64,000 nt of DNA from Sepioteuthis lessoniana. Lineage: Eukaryota; Mollusca; Cephalopoda; Myopsida; Loliginidae. The notes below the pieces were generated by a model. It was not told the origin of the DNA. It ran no database searches and saw only the letters and a program-made list of their open reading frames with translations. This document shows positions 24,401 through 35,005 of the stretch, piece after piece (within the stretch, counting starts at the first letter, position 1; each line of letters opens with the position of its first letter). The stretch is taken from contig OY757911.1 of the NCBI GenBank assembly GCA_963585895.1, positions 94,451,624-94,515,623 of the forward strand, written 5' to 3'. Both the position numbers and the translations under genes were made by a program.

Positions 24401-24630
24401 GATCGGGAGATCAGGGCAGCCGGCAAAGCGATCCCGAAAGTGCGCCCGAAAGGCATCACGTATCTCACGACTCGAATGCAGCAGTCGCCCGTCCGCGGTC
24501 TTGACAGACGCGACGTACCGATCGGGAACCTTCGCACTTCTTCCTCACGCGCAGTCGCGTTCGATTTCACAGCTTCGTAGAGAACTCTATTTAACCTAGA
24601 TCTAACTACGTCTTCGTTAGATTAGATGTG
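21453..24630 (-). mobile_element. Tx1-like LINE copy A, 5'-truncated, with target-site duplication
   Basis: The insertion occupies 21469-24614 on the minus strand. It is bounded by the perfect 16-bp direct repeat 'cgttagattagatgtg' at 21453-21468 and 24615-24630. It holds the second half of ORF2 (22179-24614) and a 3' UTR of about 710 bp (21469-22178). The UTR includes a G-rich purine block as seen on plus ('ggggggaaggggaagg') and ends in a short A/T-rich tail, not a long poly(A). ORF1, the endonuclease and the RT N-terminus are missing, as expected from incomplete reverse transcription. Copy B at 31.3 kb is the same subfamily, same orientation, and starts only some 50 bases further 5'. Confidence 0.95.
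22179..24614 (-). pseudogene. LINE ORF2 reverse transcriptase (copy A)
   Basis: Encodes a non-LTR reverse transcriptase of the L1/Tx1 type. Motifs in order: 'FPGLDGLPYEVY', 'LDDYRPITLLNTELKILARV', 'GRSIQDNLHLIREVL', 'ALISLDQSKAFDRVDH', 'RQGCPLSPLLYVLALEPLL', then the catalytic 'SAFADDITVFVS' with both palm aspartates. The C-terminus carries a CCHC-like zinc-binding pattern 'CPRCGIGFKETAEHAFYYC' typical of the zf-RVT domain. The product would prime cDNA synthesis at nicked DNA. Two single-base losses against copy B break the frame, one near 24524-24526 and one near 23836-23846. The piece 23795-22179 is open to the natural stop ('GVYGTGP'). The region upstream of 24570 is also coding in frame with copy B, so no start codon here is genuine. 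Confidence 0.93.
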
Positions 24631-24839
24631 AGTGTAATGTTAACGAATGTTTACTTTATACTCTTTAGACCTGGAGCCTCATCACCCTAGAAAGAACAAT
24701 GAATGACATCCAAAATATAGAGTTCGATATTCAGTCATGCTATTATGTTCACTTTTGAACTTATATTCTGGGAATGTTATGAAATCGCTTATCCTAATAG
24801 CTGCAGGTGAAATAGCACCACTACGATTCTTTTAAAATG

Positions 24840-25096
24840 ATATAAGTAAGATAAAATTAGTGACCTTAGTCGAGGGTGACCCGAAGGCTTCCGTTTCATT
24901 AGCTACTACACCACAGTGTTGGGGAGGGCGCTACTCCATTCCCTGGATTGCTCCACTTTTCCCTGAATCCTAACCTTGTAATACTGAGTATTTAGCAAGT
25001 CGGTATCAACTGCCATTTGTTGAGTCTTTGGTATGACTCGACCTGAGATTGGAACCCAGTCTCCCGGACCATAGGCGAATACTCTACTCATTAGGC
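24840..25096 (-). mobile_element. S1 SINE, head damaged
   Basis: The minus strand follows S1 from 'GGAACCCAGTC'-complement region through 'gtgacctt' to the tail 'atcttacttatatca'. The head is diverged ('ctactcattagg' on plus where S1 has 'ctaaccattatgcc'). The 61-codon frame here is a shadow. Confidence 0.8.
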
Positions 25097-25114
25097 CTTA
25101 CTGGAATTAAATAA

Positions 25115-25150
25115 CGCACGAAGACTGATATGCCATTAAACAAAGAAACC
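25115..25150 (+). repeat. S2 tail fragment
   Basis: Reads 'gactgatatgccattaaac' followed by 'aaagaaacc', the S2 3' end, directly next to the S1 copy. Confidence 0.6.
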
Positions 25151-25619
25151 AATTTTCCACATGGAGATATAGTTCACCATATCATAATTATTTTTGGTTA
25201 TAGTTTATGTTCCTTGACAAGTGATTTCTATTTTATATCCATTTCCATATATGCTTGAGATGTTAAAAATAGTTTTCAATACGATCATTACCTTTTAAAG
25301 GGACACATTTTGCAAAAAGTTACATTTTTGATATTAGATATCACACTAATACTTTATAGTCGGTAAATCCTTTCGATCCGTTGTACTCATTAAATTAACT
25401 TAGCAAATTAATTATTCGTGTTGACGGGATGCAATCCTGTTAGTGTCTAAAAAACACCTTGGAGAAGAAATTTATTATACTAGAGGTTAATACCGATGTT
25501 CCTTAATTCTTTGTTCTGTTTTGTTGAACTACAAATTACTTCTGGTGGTGAAAGCAAAAACATAGTGCTTTACTTATTAAGAGAGAATGGTTCGATTTAA
25601 AATTCAGATTTAGGTTTTT
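25151..25619. other. AT-rich DNA, no gene seen
   Basis: Nothing supported. Confidence 0.4.
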
Positions 25620-25805
25620 AGGTTTCCTTGGCGTAGGGAATGAAATCAGTGATCTGAGTTCGCATCCTAGACAAAACTGTCCGCGTTTCACTTCTCGCTT
25701 ATGAATCTACTCGTTACCCACCAGTCAAAGGTAAATAGTTGGGCAGATTGCGTTTCTTAGCTTTGTTAAGACAACAAGCCTAGGAAAAGGATAACCTGAA
25801 AAAGG
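25620..25805 (+). mobile_element. S3 SINE, diverged
   Basis: Has a weak A box ('cttggcgtagggaatg') and the B box 'GAGTTCGCATCCTAG', then 'gcgtttcacttctc', 'gtaaatagttgggcagattg' and 'agcctaggaaaagg'. The distal tail is missing. Confidence 0.65.
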
Positions 25806-26269
25806 TATATCATTATCAAAATCACCCTTCTCTGAGTATATTATGACATGATTTTACATGAACTAAGAGAACCTCTAAGTGGTTTAAGATCGAGCTCGCC
25901 AGGTACTCGCATACGATACGTTATTGAAAGTTAATCCCTAGATCCCTAGGGTTCTTCCCAATAGGCAATACTTGCTTAATAGGGCTGAATTTATTGCTTG
26001 ACGCCTGCAGCACTCCAAAAGAAAAATGCTGTAGGCATTTTTGTGTGGGCCACGCATGAGACTTGATTCGTGCGTTGCCCAAAAACTAAAATTATTTGAT
26101 CGCTTATTTGTCGAATGAATGAACTTTACCCGTATGTTCTCTTTGTGATTGTATAGTATAAACATACACCAACAGTCGTAGGCTCAGTGTAACGTATTGA
26201 CCAATCTTCAAAGAACTCGATGTAAATGCTGGTCAACGTGGATATGGGAGAATGCGTTCCTGATGATGA
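25806..26269. other. Unassigned DNA
   Basis: A 75-codon minus frame (25938-26165) is present but carries no recognisable domain. No repeat match was seen. Confidence 0.35.
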
Positions 26270-26405
26270 ACATGCAAATATTAGTATAGCCCACTGAGGA
26301 AATTGACGTATTAAAAGTCGTTAAAAATCGGTTATTACCCATTACAGAAGTTCTGCCCACAGTGGATTATCTTGGACAAATTCCAAAATATCTTGTGAAG
26401 CAAAA
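26270..26405 (+). repeat. R5 anonymous repeat, copy 2
   Basis: Second copy of the segment at 18330-18490 with the same order of matching blocks ('gaggaaattgacgtatt', 'ccacagtggattatcttgga'). Confidence 0.5.
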
Positions 26406-26509
26406 TGTTAACAACTCTTAATTATTTGACCCGGCTTCAGAAACGTTATGGCAAGCAACCTAGGGTATATTTATTAAAGATTTATTTTTCATATCCTCGT
26501 GTTTCATCC

Positions 26510-26745
26510 AATTTCCTCTCCTTTTTCCTTCTCTGTCAATTTTTTCTTAGGTTGTTCAACCATTCTGATTTTGCAATGCATAATCTACTAATTCACCTAC
26601 ACTGCTTCAAAACATTTTTTCAGTTGCCTCCGTATCAGTTATTTCCTTTTCATCCGGTCATTAAGCCGTAAAATTTACTTTTATTATTATAGAACGATTT
26701 ATTTTATCTCAAATACTGAATTCTCAATTATCTTATCATACCTTC
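26510..26745 (+). repeat. R6 anonymous repeat, copy 1
   Basis: Matches 28765-28985 in order: 'ctgtcaattttttcttagg' with 'gtcagtttttctaagg', then 'ttcaaccattctgatttt', 'attcacctacactgcttc', 'agttatttccttttc' and 'ttatagaacgatttatttta'. T-rich and non-coding. Confidence 0.55.
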
Positions 26746-26859
26746 TCTAACTATAACTTTGGGGCACTTGTAGCTACATTTTTTATTACAAAATATTCTT
26801 AACGAGTTTGCTTGTAATTTTCAACAACCATACTAAAAAATAGTTCATACTATTAGCCC

Positions 26860-27480
26860 AGTCGACTGCATCTTTCGCGATGGGGGTCTTGGTTATGACA
26901 TTAAACAATCTGATGCTGAGACTGGAGCTTTGAAGAATATGCAGCACCAATTCATTACCATTACTCGTAGATCCACTCTAACCCGGAGTGGTAGCACTAG
27001 AAAGGGTCCTATCTATATCAAAGAGAACTGTTTTGCTATTTAAACTGTGTGCAAAAAAATGACATTCGCTGAATTGAATTGTTTGAAATAGAACTGTCTG
27101 ATTATTTAACTGTGTGTAAACAAATTCCTGGTGTTTACTTATATTGTTTATGACTCTTAGCAATACTGGGAACCATACAATTTTGTTGACTCATGCTGAA
27201 TTGAATTGTTTGAAATAGAACTGTTTGATCATTTAACTGTGTGTAAGTAAATGACTGATGACTAATTGAATAGTTAGTGATGGCAACCAATACTTGAAAA
27301 CATTTAACTTATGCTAAACTGAATCGTTAGAAGTAGAACTGTTTGATCATTTAACTGTATGTATCGACAAAATGGGTTTACAAATCATATATCTAATATA
27401 TAAGTAAAAACAGGATTTGAGATTAAATAACCAACAATGGCTGATAGGCCATAAAAATCAAACCAAATCAAAGCAAAATA
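26860..27480 (-). repeat. L repeat, long copy with subrepeats
   Basis: The plus strand shows 'agcccagtcgactgcatc', 'cattaaacaatctgatgc', 'acccggagtggtagcac' and 'gggtcctatctat'. Then come three or four subrepeats, each with 'gaattgtttgaaatagaactg' split by 'catttaactgtgtgtaa'. It ends near 'aaccaacaatggctgatagg', the inverted L head. Confidence 0.85.
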
Positions 27481-28004
27481 TAATATTATCCTCTATTGTT
27501 TTTACTATTGGAATATATCTGGTGCACAGGTCGTCTAGTCTATTACTATTTATTTGATCAGATTCTGGCTTTTGAATCTAGTTTTTAGGTAATCATTTTA
27601 TGATTTTTCGTTTTCTTCTGATCAGATTTAATTTGCTTTTAGTGACATTAGATACATAGACTGATAAGCATCCAGAATTTTACGTTAGTGCACAGTCTAG
27701 TTCTTTCTATTGTCTTTCTCTTCACTTTTCTTATCACAAGCATTTCACTGATCTCAATCTTGAAAGTCATTACAATGTATAGTATTCTCACTCTTGATCA
27801 AAATCTATAATTCTAATTCACTTTTGAGTTTTTGTTTTACTTATACATTTATATTCAGTATTACAATTCTACAATAAAGTTCCAAGTAATATCATTACTG
27901 TAATAAAAAAGTTAAAGATTTACTCTAGATAACGAATCCTTTATTGACATCATATAGAGATTAGCCTTTAGCCCAGCCATTCAGTATTCTTTCTTTTTTT
28001 TTTC
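27481..28004. other. AT-rich DNA, no gene seen
   Basis: Nothing supported. Confidence 0.4.
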
Positions 28005-28226
28005 ATAGTATATCAATCTTCATGAGTTACATAAGGCCAAAGTAATCCTTGTAAAATAACAGCAGTGATAATATTTAACCCATACTTGGAGGTGGGCGAA
28101 GATATGATATCTTTCGTTAGGGTATAAGTCTGAAAGTGAACGTAACAGCGCCACTGAGTATCGAACTCACGTAGGTTAAGGTTGTTGTGCAGCACTTTAG
28201 GCATTTACACCATGAGGACTCATACA
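28005..28226 (-). mobile_element. S2 SINE
   Basis: On the minus strand: head 'GTCCTCATGGTGTAAATGCC', B box 'GTGAGTTCGATACTC', the central block 'acgttcactttcagacttat', and a tail equivalent to 'ttggccttatgtaactcatg'. Similar throughout to the copy at 42178. Confidence 0.8.
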
Positions 28227-28764
28227 CACACTCACTTTCTGTTCAGTGTTGTATTAATTATAAATTTCAACTACTGTTTCAGTATATTTAGACATTTTTA
28301 ATTGTGGATGTGAAATCAAGGCTAAGGAGCTTTTTGTTGGCATTTCCCCATCAAATATCGATGTTCTTTCTTTTTGTAATGTATATAAGACATCGTAATC
28401 CTTGAATTAGTCAATTGTTCTTCTGGTTCTTTTGGCCATACTTTGATTCCTACTGTATGATTCTTTGATTTTCTGGGTAGCAGTATATTCTTTTGCTAAA
28501 TTGTTCTGTAAGCGTGTTCCACCTTGAATTTATGCACGTTGTAAAAATTCCATTTTTTTTTTCTTACGGCGTCTTTTTAAATATAAATACCAACTTTACC
28601 GCCATCTTTCATTTTCGGAATATTACTTCTGTGAAGCAATTATTTAAATGTTCAGTTAACCTTTTACATTTGGATTTGAATCTATTGAACAAGGGCCTAT
28701 ATATGCAATCATGCCCGGCCACATTGCGTACATTTTGATTTTGGTTTCTTAATAGTCATGAGGT
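28227..28764. other. AT-rich DNA, no gene seen
   Basis: An 81-codon plus frame at 28493-28738 is Phe- and Asn-rich and unrecognised. Nothing supported. Confidence 0.35.
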
Positions 28765-28981
28765 TATTCCAATTTTCTCAACGTTTTCCATGTCAGTCAG
28801 TTTTTCTAAGGTTTGTCAACTATTCTGATTTAGCAGTTGATTTATTTATTGCATTCATTTATACTACTCCCCAAAATCTTATTTCCGTTGAATAGCCATC
28901 TGTTCTTTCCTTGTTATTAGGTTATAAGTTATTTCATTACTATAGAACCGTCTGTTTTATCGCAAACATTGTAGTATATCA

Positions 28982-28985
<4 letters not shown>
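28765..28985 (+). repeat. R6 anonymous repeat, copy 2
   Basis: Partner of 26510-26745, ending where the (TA)n array begins. Confidence 0.5.

Positions 28986-29020
<35 letters not shown>
28985..29020. repeat. (TA)n microsatellite
   Basis: About 18 TA units abutting the S4 SINE. Confidence 0.95.
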
Positions 29021-29023
<3 letters not shown>

Positions 29024-29378
29024 CTCCAGAGACAGACTGTTTCGTTCTATCAGAACTCTTCAGTGTAGCGAGACACGTAGGATGCTTGAAGCCGGGACCG
29101 GAACCCGTCCAACTGTACGTTAGACTTAGTATCAGACCGCTCGGCTAACAAGCGTCTCACGTTGGCTAAGGGAATTATAAGTTATCATGTATCAACAACA
29201 GCGTCCGTTTGTCTACATTTTATTCCTTATCGGCTGCCAGAGTGCTCAATTTTTTCGAAGAGCATTGCATTATGCGAGCGGGGGCCGAATATTCCTTCAC
29301 CAAAGTGCTCAACACCCATGGGGGAGCGTATATATTGTCATCCACAGACAGAGTGCTTCGTTCTATCAGAACTCTTCA
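29021..29378 (-). mobile_element. S4 SINE plus start of a second unit
   Basis: Equals the reverse complement of 37648-37953. On the minus strand the tRNA-like part reads 'TTAGCCGAGCGGTCTGATAC', the Ser/Leu-tRNA type A box, and then a diverged B box before 'cgggaccggaac' complement. The distal part includes 'agtgctcaattttttcgaag'. After 29330 the block 'catccacagacagagtgc' begins again and stops at the next TA run, so the copy is one unit plus about 45 bases of a second. Three overlapping frames at 29162-29486 are shadows. Confidence 0.82.
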
Positions 29379-29397
29379 TATATATATATATATATAC

Positions 29398-29432
<35 letters not shown>
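29379..29432. repeat. (TA)n(TG)n microsatellite
   Basis: TA units with TACA interruption, then about 15 TG units. Confidence 0.95.
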
Positions 29433-29659
29433 GTGCCTTCAATTAGTTTTCAGACACTTTTGTACAGGCATTTAAAATTGTCGTAGTCACTTGAAAATTT
29501 AGTATCTTATTGCTATACATCTTATAAGATGACTGACCAATTTTTATGATTTCAGGTTCAAATCAACAGCTACAACAGCAATTGGAATACACCCTACTAA
29601 AGCCTGATTATCACAACTGGTTAATTTCAAAAATGCAATCTGGACGTAAGCACACTTTA

Positions 29660-30272
29660 GAAGAATGATATGCAATAAAGATCCGTTTTAAACTTAGAAG
29701 AAATGCCACAGAAACGTATGGAATGCTTGAGATTGCTTTTAGACCATCTTGCATGAAACGAGCATCAGTTTTTGAGTGGCATAAGACATTCAAGGTAGAC
29801 AGGCAGTCTGTGAGGGATGATGAGGTGTGTGGGAGGGGTAAGAAAGTCAATACACCAGAGTTGATTAGCCTAAGGGCTAGGGTTAGGGTTAGGGTTACTA
29901 TGTTGAGGTTTTAACGGAGTTCAGGAAGAGATTCCGTCGGAAGAGGCCAGCACTCTTCAAATCGGGTCCGTGGCATTTCCACCAGGACAATGCACCAGTC
30001 CATAACTCCATCCTTGTCACGGACTATTTGACCAAGATGGGCATCAAGACAGTTCCCCACCCTCCCCATAGTACAGACCTTGCTCCCTGTGACTTTTGGT
30101 ATTCCCTAAGCTCAGAGGCTGTCGTTATGAAACAAATGAGGAGATGAAAGAGGCTTTGACGAAGGTCATTGACACGCTCACACAAGAGGACTTCCATGGG
30201 GCCTTCCAGAAGTTGTTGGAGCGGTATAACGAGTGGATTGCAGGCAGAGGAGATTACTTCGAAGGTGACTAG
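29660..30272 (+). pseudogene. Mariner transposase, internally deleted
   Basis: The N-terminal part reads 'RRNATETYGMLEIAFRPS' and 'ASVFEWHKTFKVDRQSVRDD', the mariner helix-turn-helix region. Then the frame passes through a telomere-like run (29871-29897) and resumes at 'VEVLTEFRKRFRRKRPALF', skipping the first catalytic aspartate. The second and third catalytic positions are visible in 'HFHQDNAPVHNS' and 'STDLAPCDFW', so the triad would be D,D34D-like if complete. The downstream part ('FHGAFQKLLERYNEWIAG', 'GDYFEGD') needs two frame changes, one at the run and one after 'CDFW'. Upstream of codon 'AIKIRF' there is an in-frame stop. It cannot encode active transposase. Confidence 0.9.
29871..29897 (+). 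repeat. Telomere-like TTAGGG run inside mariner
   Basis: Three perfect and one degenerate TTAGGG-type units lie exactly at the internal deletion point of the transposase. Confidence 0.9.
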
Positions 30273-30346
30273 AGTTTCATGTGTGTACTATCAATAAAAG
30301 TGCCCATACGAAAAAAGTCGGGAAACTTATCGTATGCACCTCGTAT

Positions 30347-30420
30347 TTATATATATATATATATATACAATTTATATATATATCTATATATATATATATA
30401 TATATTATTCATACATATAT
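30347..30420. repeat. (TA)n-rich microsatellite
   Basis: TA arrays with short interruptions following the mariner right end. Confidence 0.9.
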
Positions 30421-31255
30421 ACATTATTTAAACATATTGTTGCAGTTCGGTTTTTCTGCTTTTATGGTCTTTTATATATTTCGTTTTAATTTTTACTTTT
30501 TAAACCGATATTCACTCGACAAAAAATTTCATCATTTTCTTTCGACAATTTTTTTATTTTATTTTGTCGATTTTCTTTTATTTTAATGAAAATGTATGCA
30601 TTACCTCATCCGGTGATATTTTTCATTATTTTTGGTAATTTCATATATTTTCCTTTTACTGACAGTTGCGGTTTTTTTTACGTTTGAAATGCTTCTTTTC
30701 TGTATATTTCTCAGCACATTGTCAAGTGTTCTATATCCAAAAATTCTATTTTTTTCATGATTTTTAAAAATTTTTGTCATTGAAAATATTCCCAGCTATA
30801 TATTTCTGACAATTTTTACTCGAATTCAATTTGATAACCTTTACTTTTGAAAAGAGCTTTGAACAAGAAAGTTAGTATCGCAAAAACCCTAAATATTTTG
30901 CTCTCAGTGATTTTTTCGTATCAGGTTTAACTTGTTATTTTTTACTAACATCTGAGAGATAATAAATCTCTCGGGACCTTCTATGTATTTTAACTCACCT
31001 GAAAAGTATTCAAAATCAGAGTAAACCACTCCAAACCCATTTTAACCCTCAAATATACACTATCATAAACTTCCATTTTGAAAATAAGATATTAAAAAAT
31101 TCATGACTTAAAAATCTATTTCATTCCTGATGAGGACCCCAAGTTGGTACACAGAAGGAAAACACGGAACACGCTTTAGAGGTAAGAAAGATATATTAAC
31201 ATAAGTTACAAAGGATAGTGTCCAATATTGGTTGTCGTACTTCTAGTACTACTGC
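30421..31255. other. AT-rich DNA, no gene seen
   Basis: T-rich; the 101-codon plus frame at 30281-30586 is low complexity built from TA and T runs. Nothing supported. Confidence 0.45.
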
Positions 31256-34200
31256 TGCTACTCCTACTACGGCTTATTTCCATTTACATTCAAATGGTAG
31301 GCACAAGGCCAAAAGTTTTTTGGGGGAGGGGAAGGGAGCGGTCATGCTTTTCTATATGTTCTACGGGACCTAGCTAGCCACATTCGCCGACCCATTCAAC
31401 AATACAATATATATAACCATCCATCCGTCACCATATGCGCAGCAATTACCATAATACCACATGTACTCTATGAGAGAAGCCTACTTAAAACCCGAAAGTG
31501 CTGAATGATTTTTATTCATGATTTATATACAATGAATGTGATGGGAATGGGAGAAAAACCCCGAAATAAATGAAAAACAAGGAAAAAAAATCCCCGTTTG
31601 GTTGCCCTCCCATCCCCCCGTCTCTAAGATCGGAGGCCGACTGTTTTCCGGGGCGAAAGGAACCGAAAACAAGCCGGGCCTACCCTAGGTGGGACAGGGA
31701 TCCTAATCTACAGGGGTAAAAGAAATAAAGGGTCGGGCGCGGTATGGGTTGATATGATTTTATATGTACATATGAGTGTTCAAGATCTTCGGTAATCGTG
31801 GACTGGGACACGGGTTGAGGTAGAAAAATAATGGGGATGGGGAAGATCTTGAGGACTAACAACTGGATGACGGGGACAATGACTCACAACATACTGCTAA
31901 CTAGGTACCTAGGTACCAAAGAAAAGGGAAACAGTTCTACTCACCAAGTGTGGGGTCCCTAAGGACCCGTACCGTAGACGCCATGAGACGGCAGAGGAGG
32001 GAAGGATGACTCCAACATTGCCCCCTTTCGCACGACCAGGCTCGCTGCATTCACCCACCTTTTGCTGAATGTTATGCGATCCAAGCGTTTTCTATCGCAT
32101 CTGATTTTGACCCTCAGATGATGCCGAAAATACAAAACCAGATCCCGATTAGAAAAGTTTGCATCGTCATACAATCCCTTGTTTCGCGTCGTCCACACCA
32201 CCATTCTAGCTACAGCTAGGATCGCGAGAAACACCACACGCTTCTCACCCTGAAACGGAGGAAGAACGTTGTCTTCGACGTAACCAACGTCGAGCAGCAC
32301 GAGCTGTTTGGGCTCGATGCGAGCCGTCCACTCGCCGACGTGATCCCAGAACGGACAAACTCGCTCGCATTAGTAGAAGGCGTGCTCAGTCGATTCTTCC
32401 AAGCCACTGCCGCACCGAGGGCAATCAGGCATGTCTGCCAGGCCCGCTCTGTAATTCAAGCCGACAAGGGGTAACGCATTTCGAACAAGTCGCCAGGTGA
32501 GCGAGAACTCGGAGTTGTTCAAGAAGCTCGATCCTGGCGCCCAATTCCAATGAGAGCGGATCTCCTCCGTCGTCCAGCCGTGCCGCTCGCTGAGAGGATC
32601 AGAAGCGGAACCCACCACTAGCTCCCGATATAGTTCTTTTCGAGGCCGTGAAAGGTCACTGGACCCAAGAAGGTTACGAAGGGCCTTTCGGCACTCGCGG
32701 ACAAACAGTGTTTCGCCCAAAGGCTTACGTCGACCTTCAGCCTTTGGGTCTGAGTTGAGGCGAGGAAAAGTCCGACTTGCCTTCAGCCTCCACACTGCAA
32801 TCCCCGTCAAGACTCTGCCCAGGTATGCAAGTCTTTCAGCAAGCCAGTGGCTCTCCAGATCAGGCATACCCAGACCCCCGTTGCGCGTGCGTTGGATACA
32901 GACCTGCCTACGGACCATCGGCCTTGCACCTCTCCAGAGCAATCTGGAAAGGGATCGTTGCAGTGCCAACCGACGTGCCTTAGGCAGAGGAAGTACAGCC
33001 AATCGGTAGAGGATCAGGGGGAAGACATACACAGCGCACGCCTCCGCCCTGCCCTTTAAGGACAACCTCCTTGAAAGCCAAATTCCCACCTGAGCATTCA
33101 CCTTGGTTTGTACCTCCGACCAATTTCGCTCCAGTTGGAGGCAGGGTCCGAACCACACCCCGAGGATGCGGACGGGTCCGTCACTCCAGCGGAAGGGCCC
33201 CGGAAGAGTATCGCTACCCCTCCAAGCACCGAGCCGCAAACCTTCGCTTTTGTCAAAGTTGATCTTGGCCCCTGCAATCCGCTCGTACTCGCTAACCGCC
33301 TTCTTCACAGCCTTTATATCCAGACGGCGGGATACAAACACTGTGATATCATCGGCGAACGCGGAAACCCTTGCCGAAAGAGGGCCAGCAAAAGGGACAC
33401 CGCGCAGGGCCGGCGTCGTCGTCCCATCCCTAAGCCTACGGAGCAGGGGCTCCAAAGCTAGGACATAGAGAAGGGGGGACAAGGGGCAGCTCTGCCGGAC
33501 CGAACGCTCGAACGCGAACACCTCCGAACGCCTTCCGTTCACCTGCACCACTGCCTGAGGGTTGTGGTACATTATGCTAATCCATCTGCGGAACTCCGGT
33601 TGGAATCCGGCAGTCTCCAAAACAGTCGCCAAAAACCGATGGTCAACCCTATCGAAGGCCTTGGACTGATCTAAGCTGATCAGCGCGGCCTCGGTGCCGT
33701 CTTCTATCCCCTCTAGGACCTCGCGAATCAAGTGCAGGTTGTCCTGGATCGATCTTCCCTTCACAGCAAAGGTCTGCTCGGGGCCGATCAGATCACTGAT
33801 GACAAGATGTAAACGATTCGCTAAGACCCGGGCCAAAATCTTTAACTCTGTGTTAAGCAGAGTTATGGGCCTGTAATCATCTAAGCCCTCCCAAACATGC
33901 CTGCCACCTTTCTTCAGCAATGTGATCACGCCCTTGGTAACGCTACCAGGGATGGCTCCCTGGGCGAACCAATGGTTAAACATATCCGTCAGAATAGGCA
34001 CAAACATGTGCGGCATCCTCAAGTACACCTCGTAGGGCAAACCATCTAGTCCCGGCAACCTGTTCAGGCCGACCTGCTTCAACGCGTCACGGACTTCGCA
34101 TTCAGTAACCACACCCTCGCAGCTAGCCGCTTCAGCCGCCCCAAGGCGGGGGAAGTCGGCCAGATAGCTACGAAACTCCCGGATCGGGAGATCAGTGCAG

Positions 34201-34464
34201 CGGGCAAAGCGATCCCGAAAGTGCGCCCGAAAGGCATCGCGCATCTCACGACTCGAACGCAGCAGTCGCCCGTCCGGGGCCTTGACAGAAACGATATACC
34301 GATCGGGGAACCTTCGCACTTCTTCTTCACGCGCGATCGCGTTCGTCTTCACAGCTTCGTTGAGAACTCTCTTTAACCTAGATCTAACTACGAAACCCTT
34401 GTAGCGCTCGCTACTCTCGCGCTCAAGATCCCCCCTAGCTTGCTCTATGCTACTCCTACTACGG
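31256..34464 (-). mobile_element. Tx1-like LINE copy B, 5'-truncated, with target-site duplication
   Basis: Insertion 31273-34447 on the minus strand, bounded by the perfect 17-bp direct repeat 'tgctactcctactacgg' at 31256-31272 and 34448-34464. The 3' UTR (31273-31958) matches that of copy A, including the 'gggggaggggaaggg' block and 'taggcacaaggcc' as read on plus. The two copies are clearly the same subfamily with scattered substitutions. Their distinct target-site duplications show two independent insertions and not a segmental duplication. Confidence 0.95.
31959..34447 (-). pseudogene. LINE ORF2 reverse transcriptase (copy B), one stop
   Basis: Coding is open from the truncation point ('RESSERYKGFVVRSRLKRVL' upstream of 34352) through the RT to 32373, then continues in the same frame to the natural stop at 31959. 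RT motifs: 'GLDGLPYEVY', 'YRPITLLNTELKILARVLAN', 'LISLDQSKAFDRVDH', 'RQSCPLSPLLYVLALEPLL' (copy A has RQGC), 'SAFADDITVFVS'. A single TAA at 32370-32372 replaces the second tyrosine of the zinc-binding segment 'EHAFYYC'. The frame is otherwise intact for about 830 codons, which suggests a fairly recent insertion. The apparent start at 34352 is a GTG inside the ORF and not a real start. Confidence 0.95.
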
Positions 34465-34661
34465 TATTAGGATATTACTACGCTAGTAATATAGCGGTGG
34501 AGGAGTCCATGATGTAGGTAAGTTTCAGTCTCACAACAATTATATAGATTGATATTCATATTTATCAACTTCTTCAATTGCAGTACATCAGGTTGACTTC
34601 TCCGCCAGGTTACCCTTTTATAGACTGATCTTCTTACTTTACAGCTTTGAAAATACTTTGT
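34465..34661. other. Spacer
   Basis: No gene; short AT-rich spacer between LINE B and an L repeat. Confidence 0.4.
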
Positions 34662-35005
34662 GGCCCAGTCGGGTGGAGCTGCATGATACACCTGCTGCAT
34701 ATCTGCAAAGGGGCAAGACTCCCCCAATGAGTGTGCTGGATATTATATTGAAAAAAAAACTGATGGTGTATCTTCAGTTATGGAATGCGAAGAACCCCTT
34801 TTATTGTCATCGCTCTCAGGTCCACTCCATTCCGGCGTAGTAATACCTGATAGGGTCCTATCTATGGGTCAAATAAAACTAAACTGTGTACTTATGCTAT
34901 AATGAATTGTTTGAAATAGAACTGTTTTATATGTATGAAATGGATTTGGCATTAAATAACCTACAATGGTTTATATGCCATAAAACCAAACTAAACCAAA
35001 ATATT
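34662..35005 (-). repeat. L repeat, compact copy
   Basis: The plus strand shows all main blocks in a short form: 'cccagtcgggtggagctgc', 'ggggcaagactcccccaatg', 'tgatagggtcctatctatgg', one subrepeat 'gaattgtttgaaatagaac', and the inverted head 'atttggcattaaataacc' to 'atatgccataaaacc'. It helps define both ends of L. Confidence 0.85.

Larger units (their letters stand above)
29440..30345 (+). mobile_element. Internally deleted mariner-type DNA transposon
   Basis: The right end 'gaaacttatcgtatgcacc' followed by 'tcgta' and a TA run looks like a mariner terminal inverted repeat next to its TA target. The matching left inverted repeat is not recognisable, so the left limit is approximate. Coding remains lie at 29660-30272. 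About half of a normal transposase length of roughly 340 residues is missing from the middle. Confidence 0.85.

Noticed and set aside
29871-29897. A true telomere or chromosome-end signal
   Set aside because: Only about four units, inside a transposon, with ordinary sequence on both sides.
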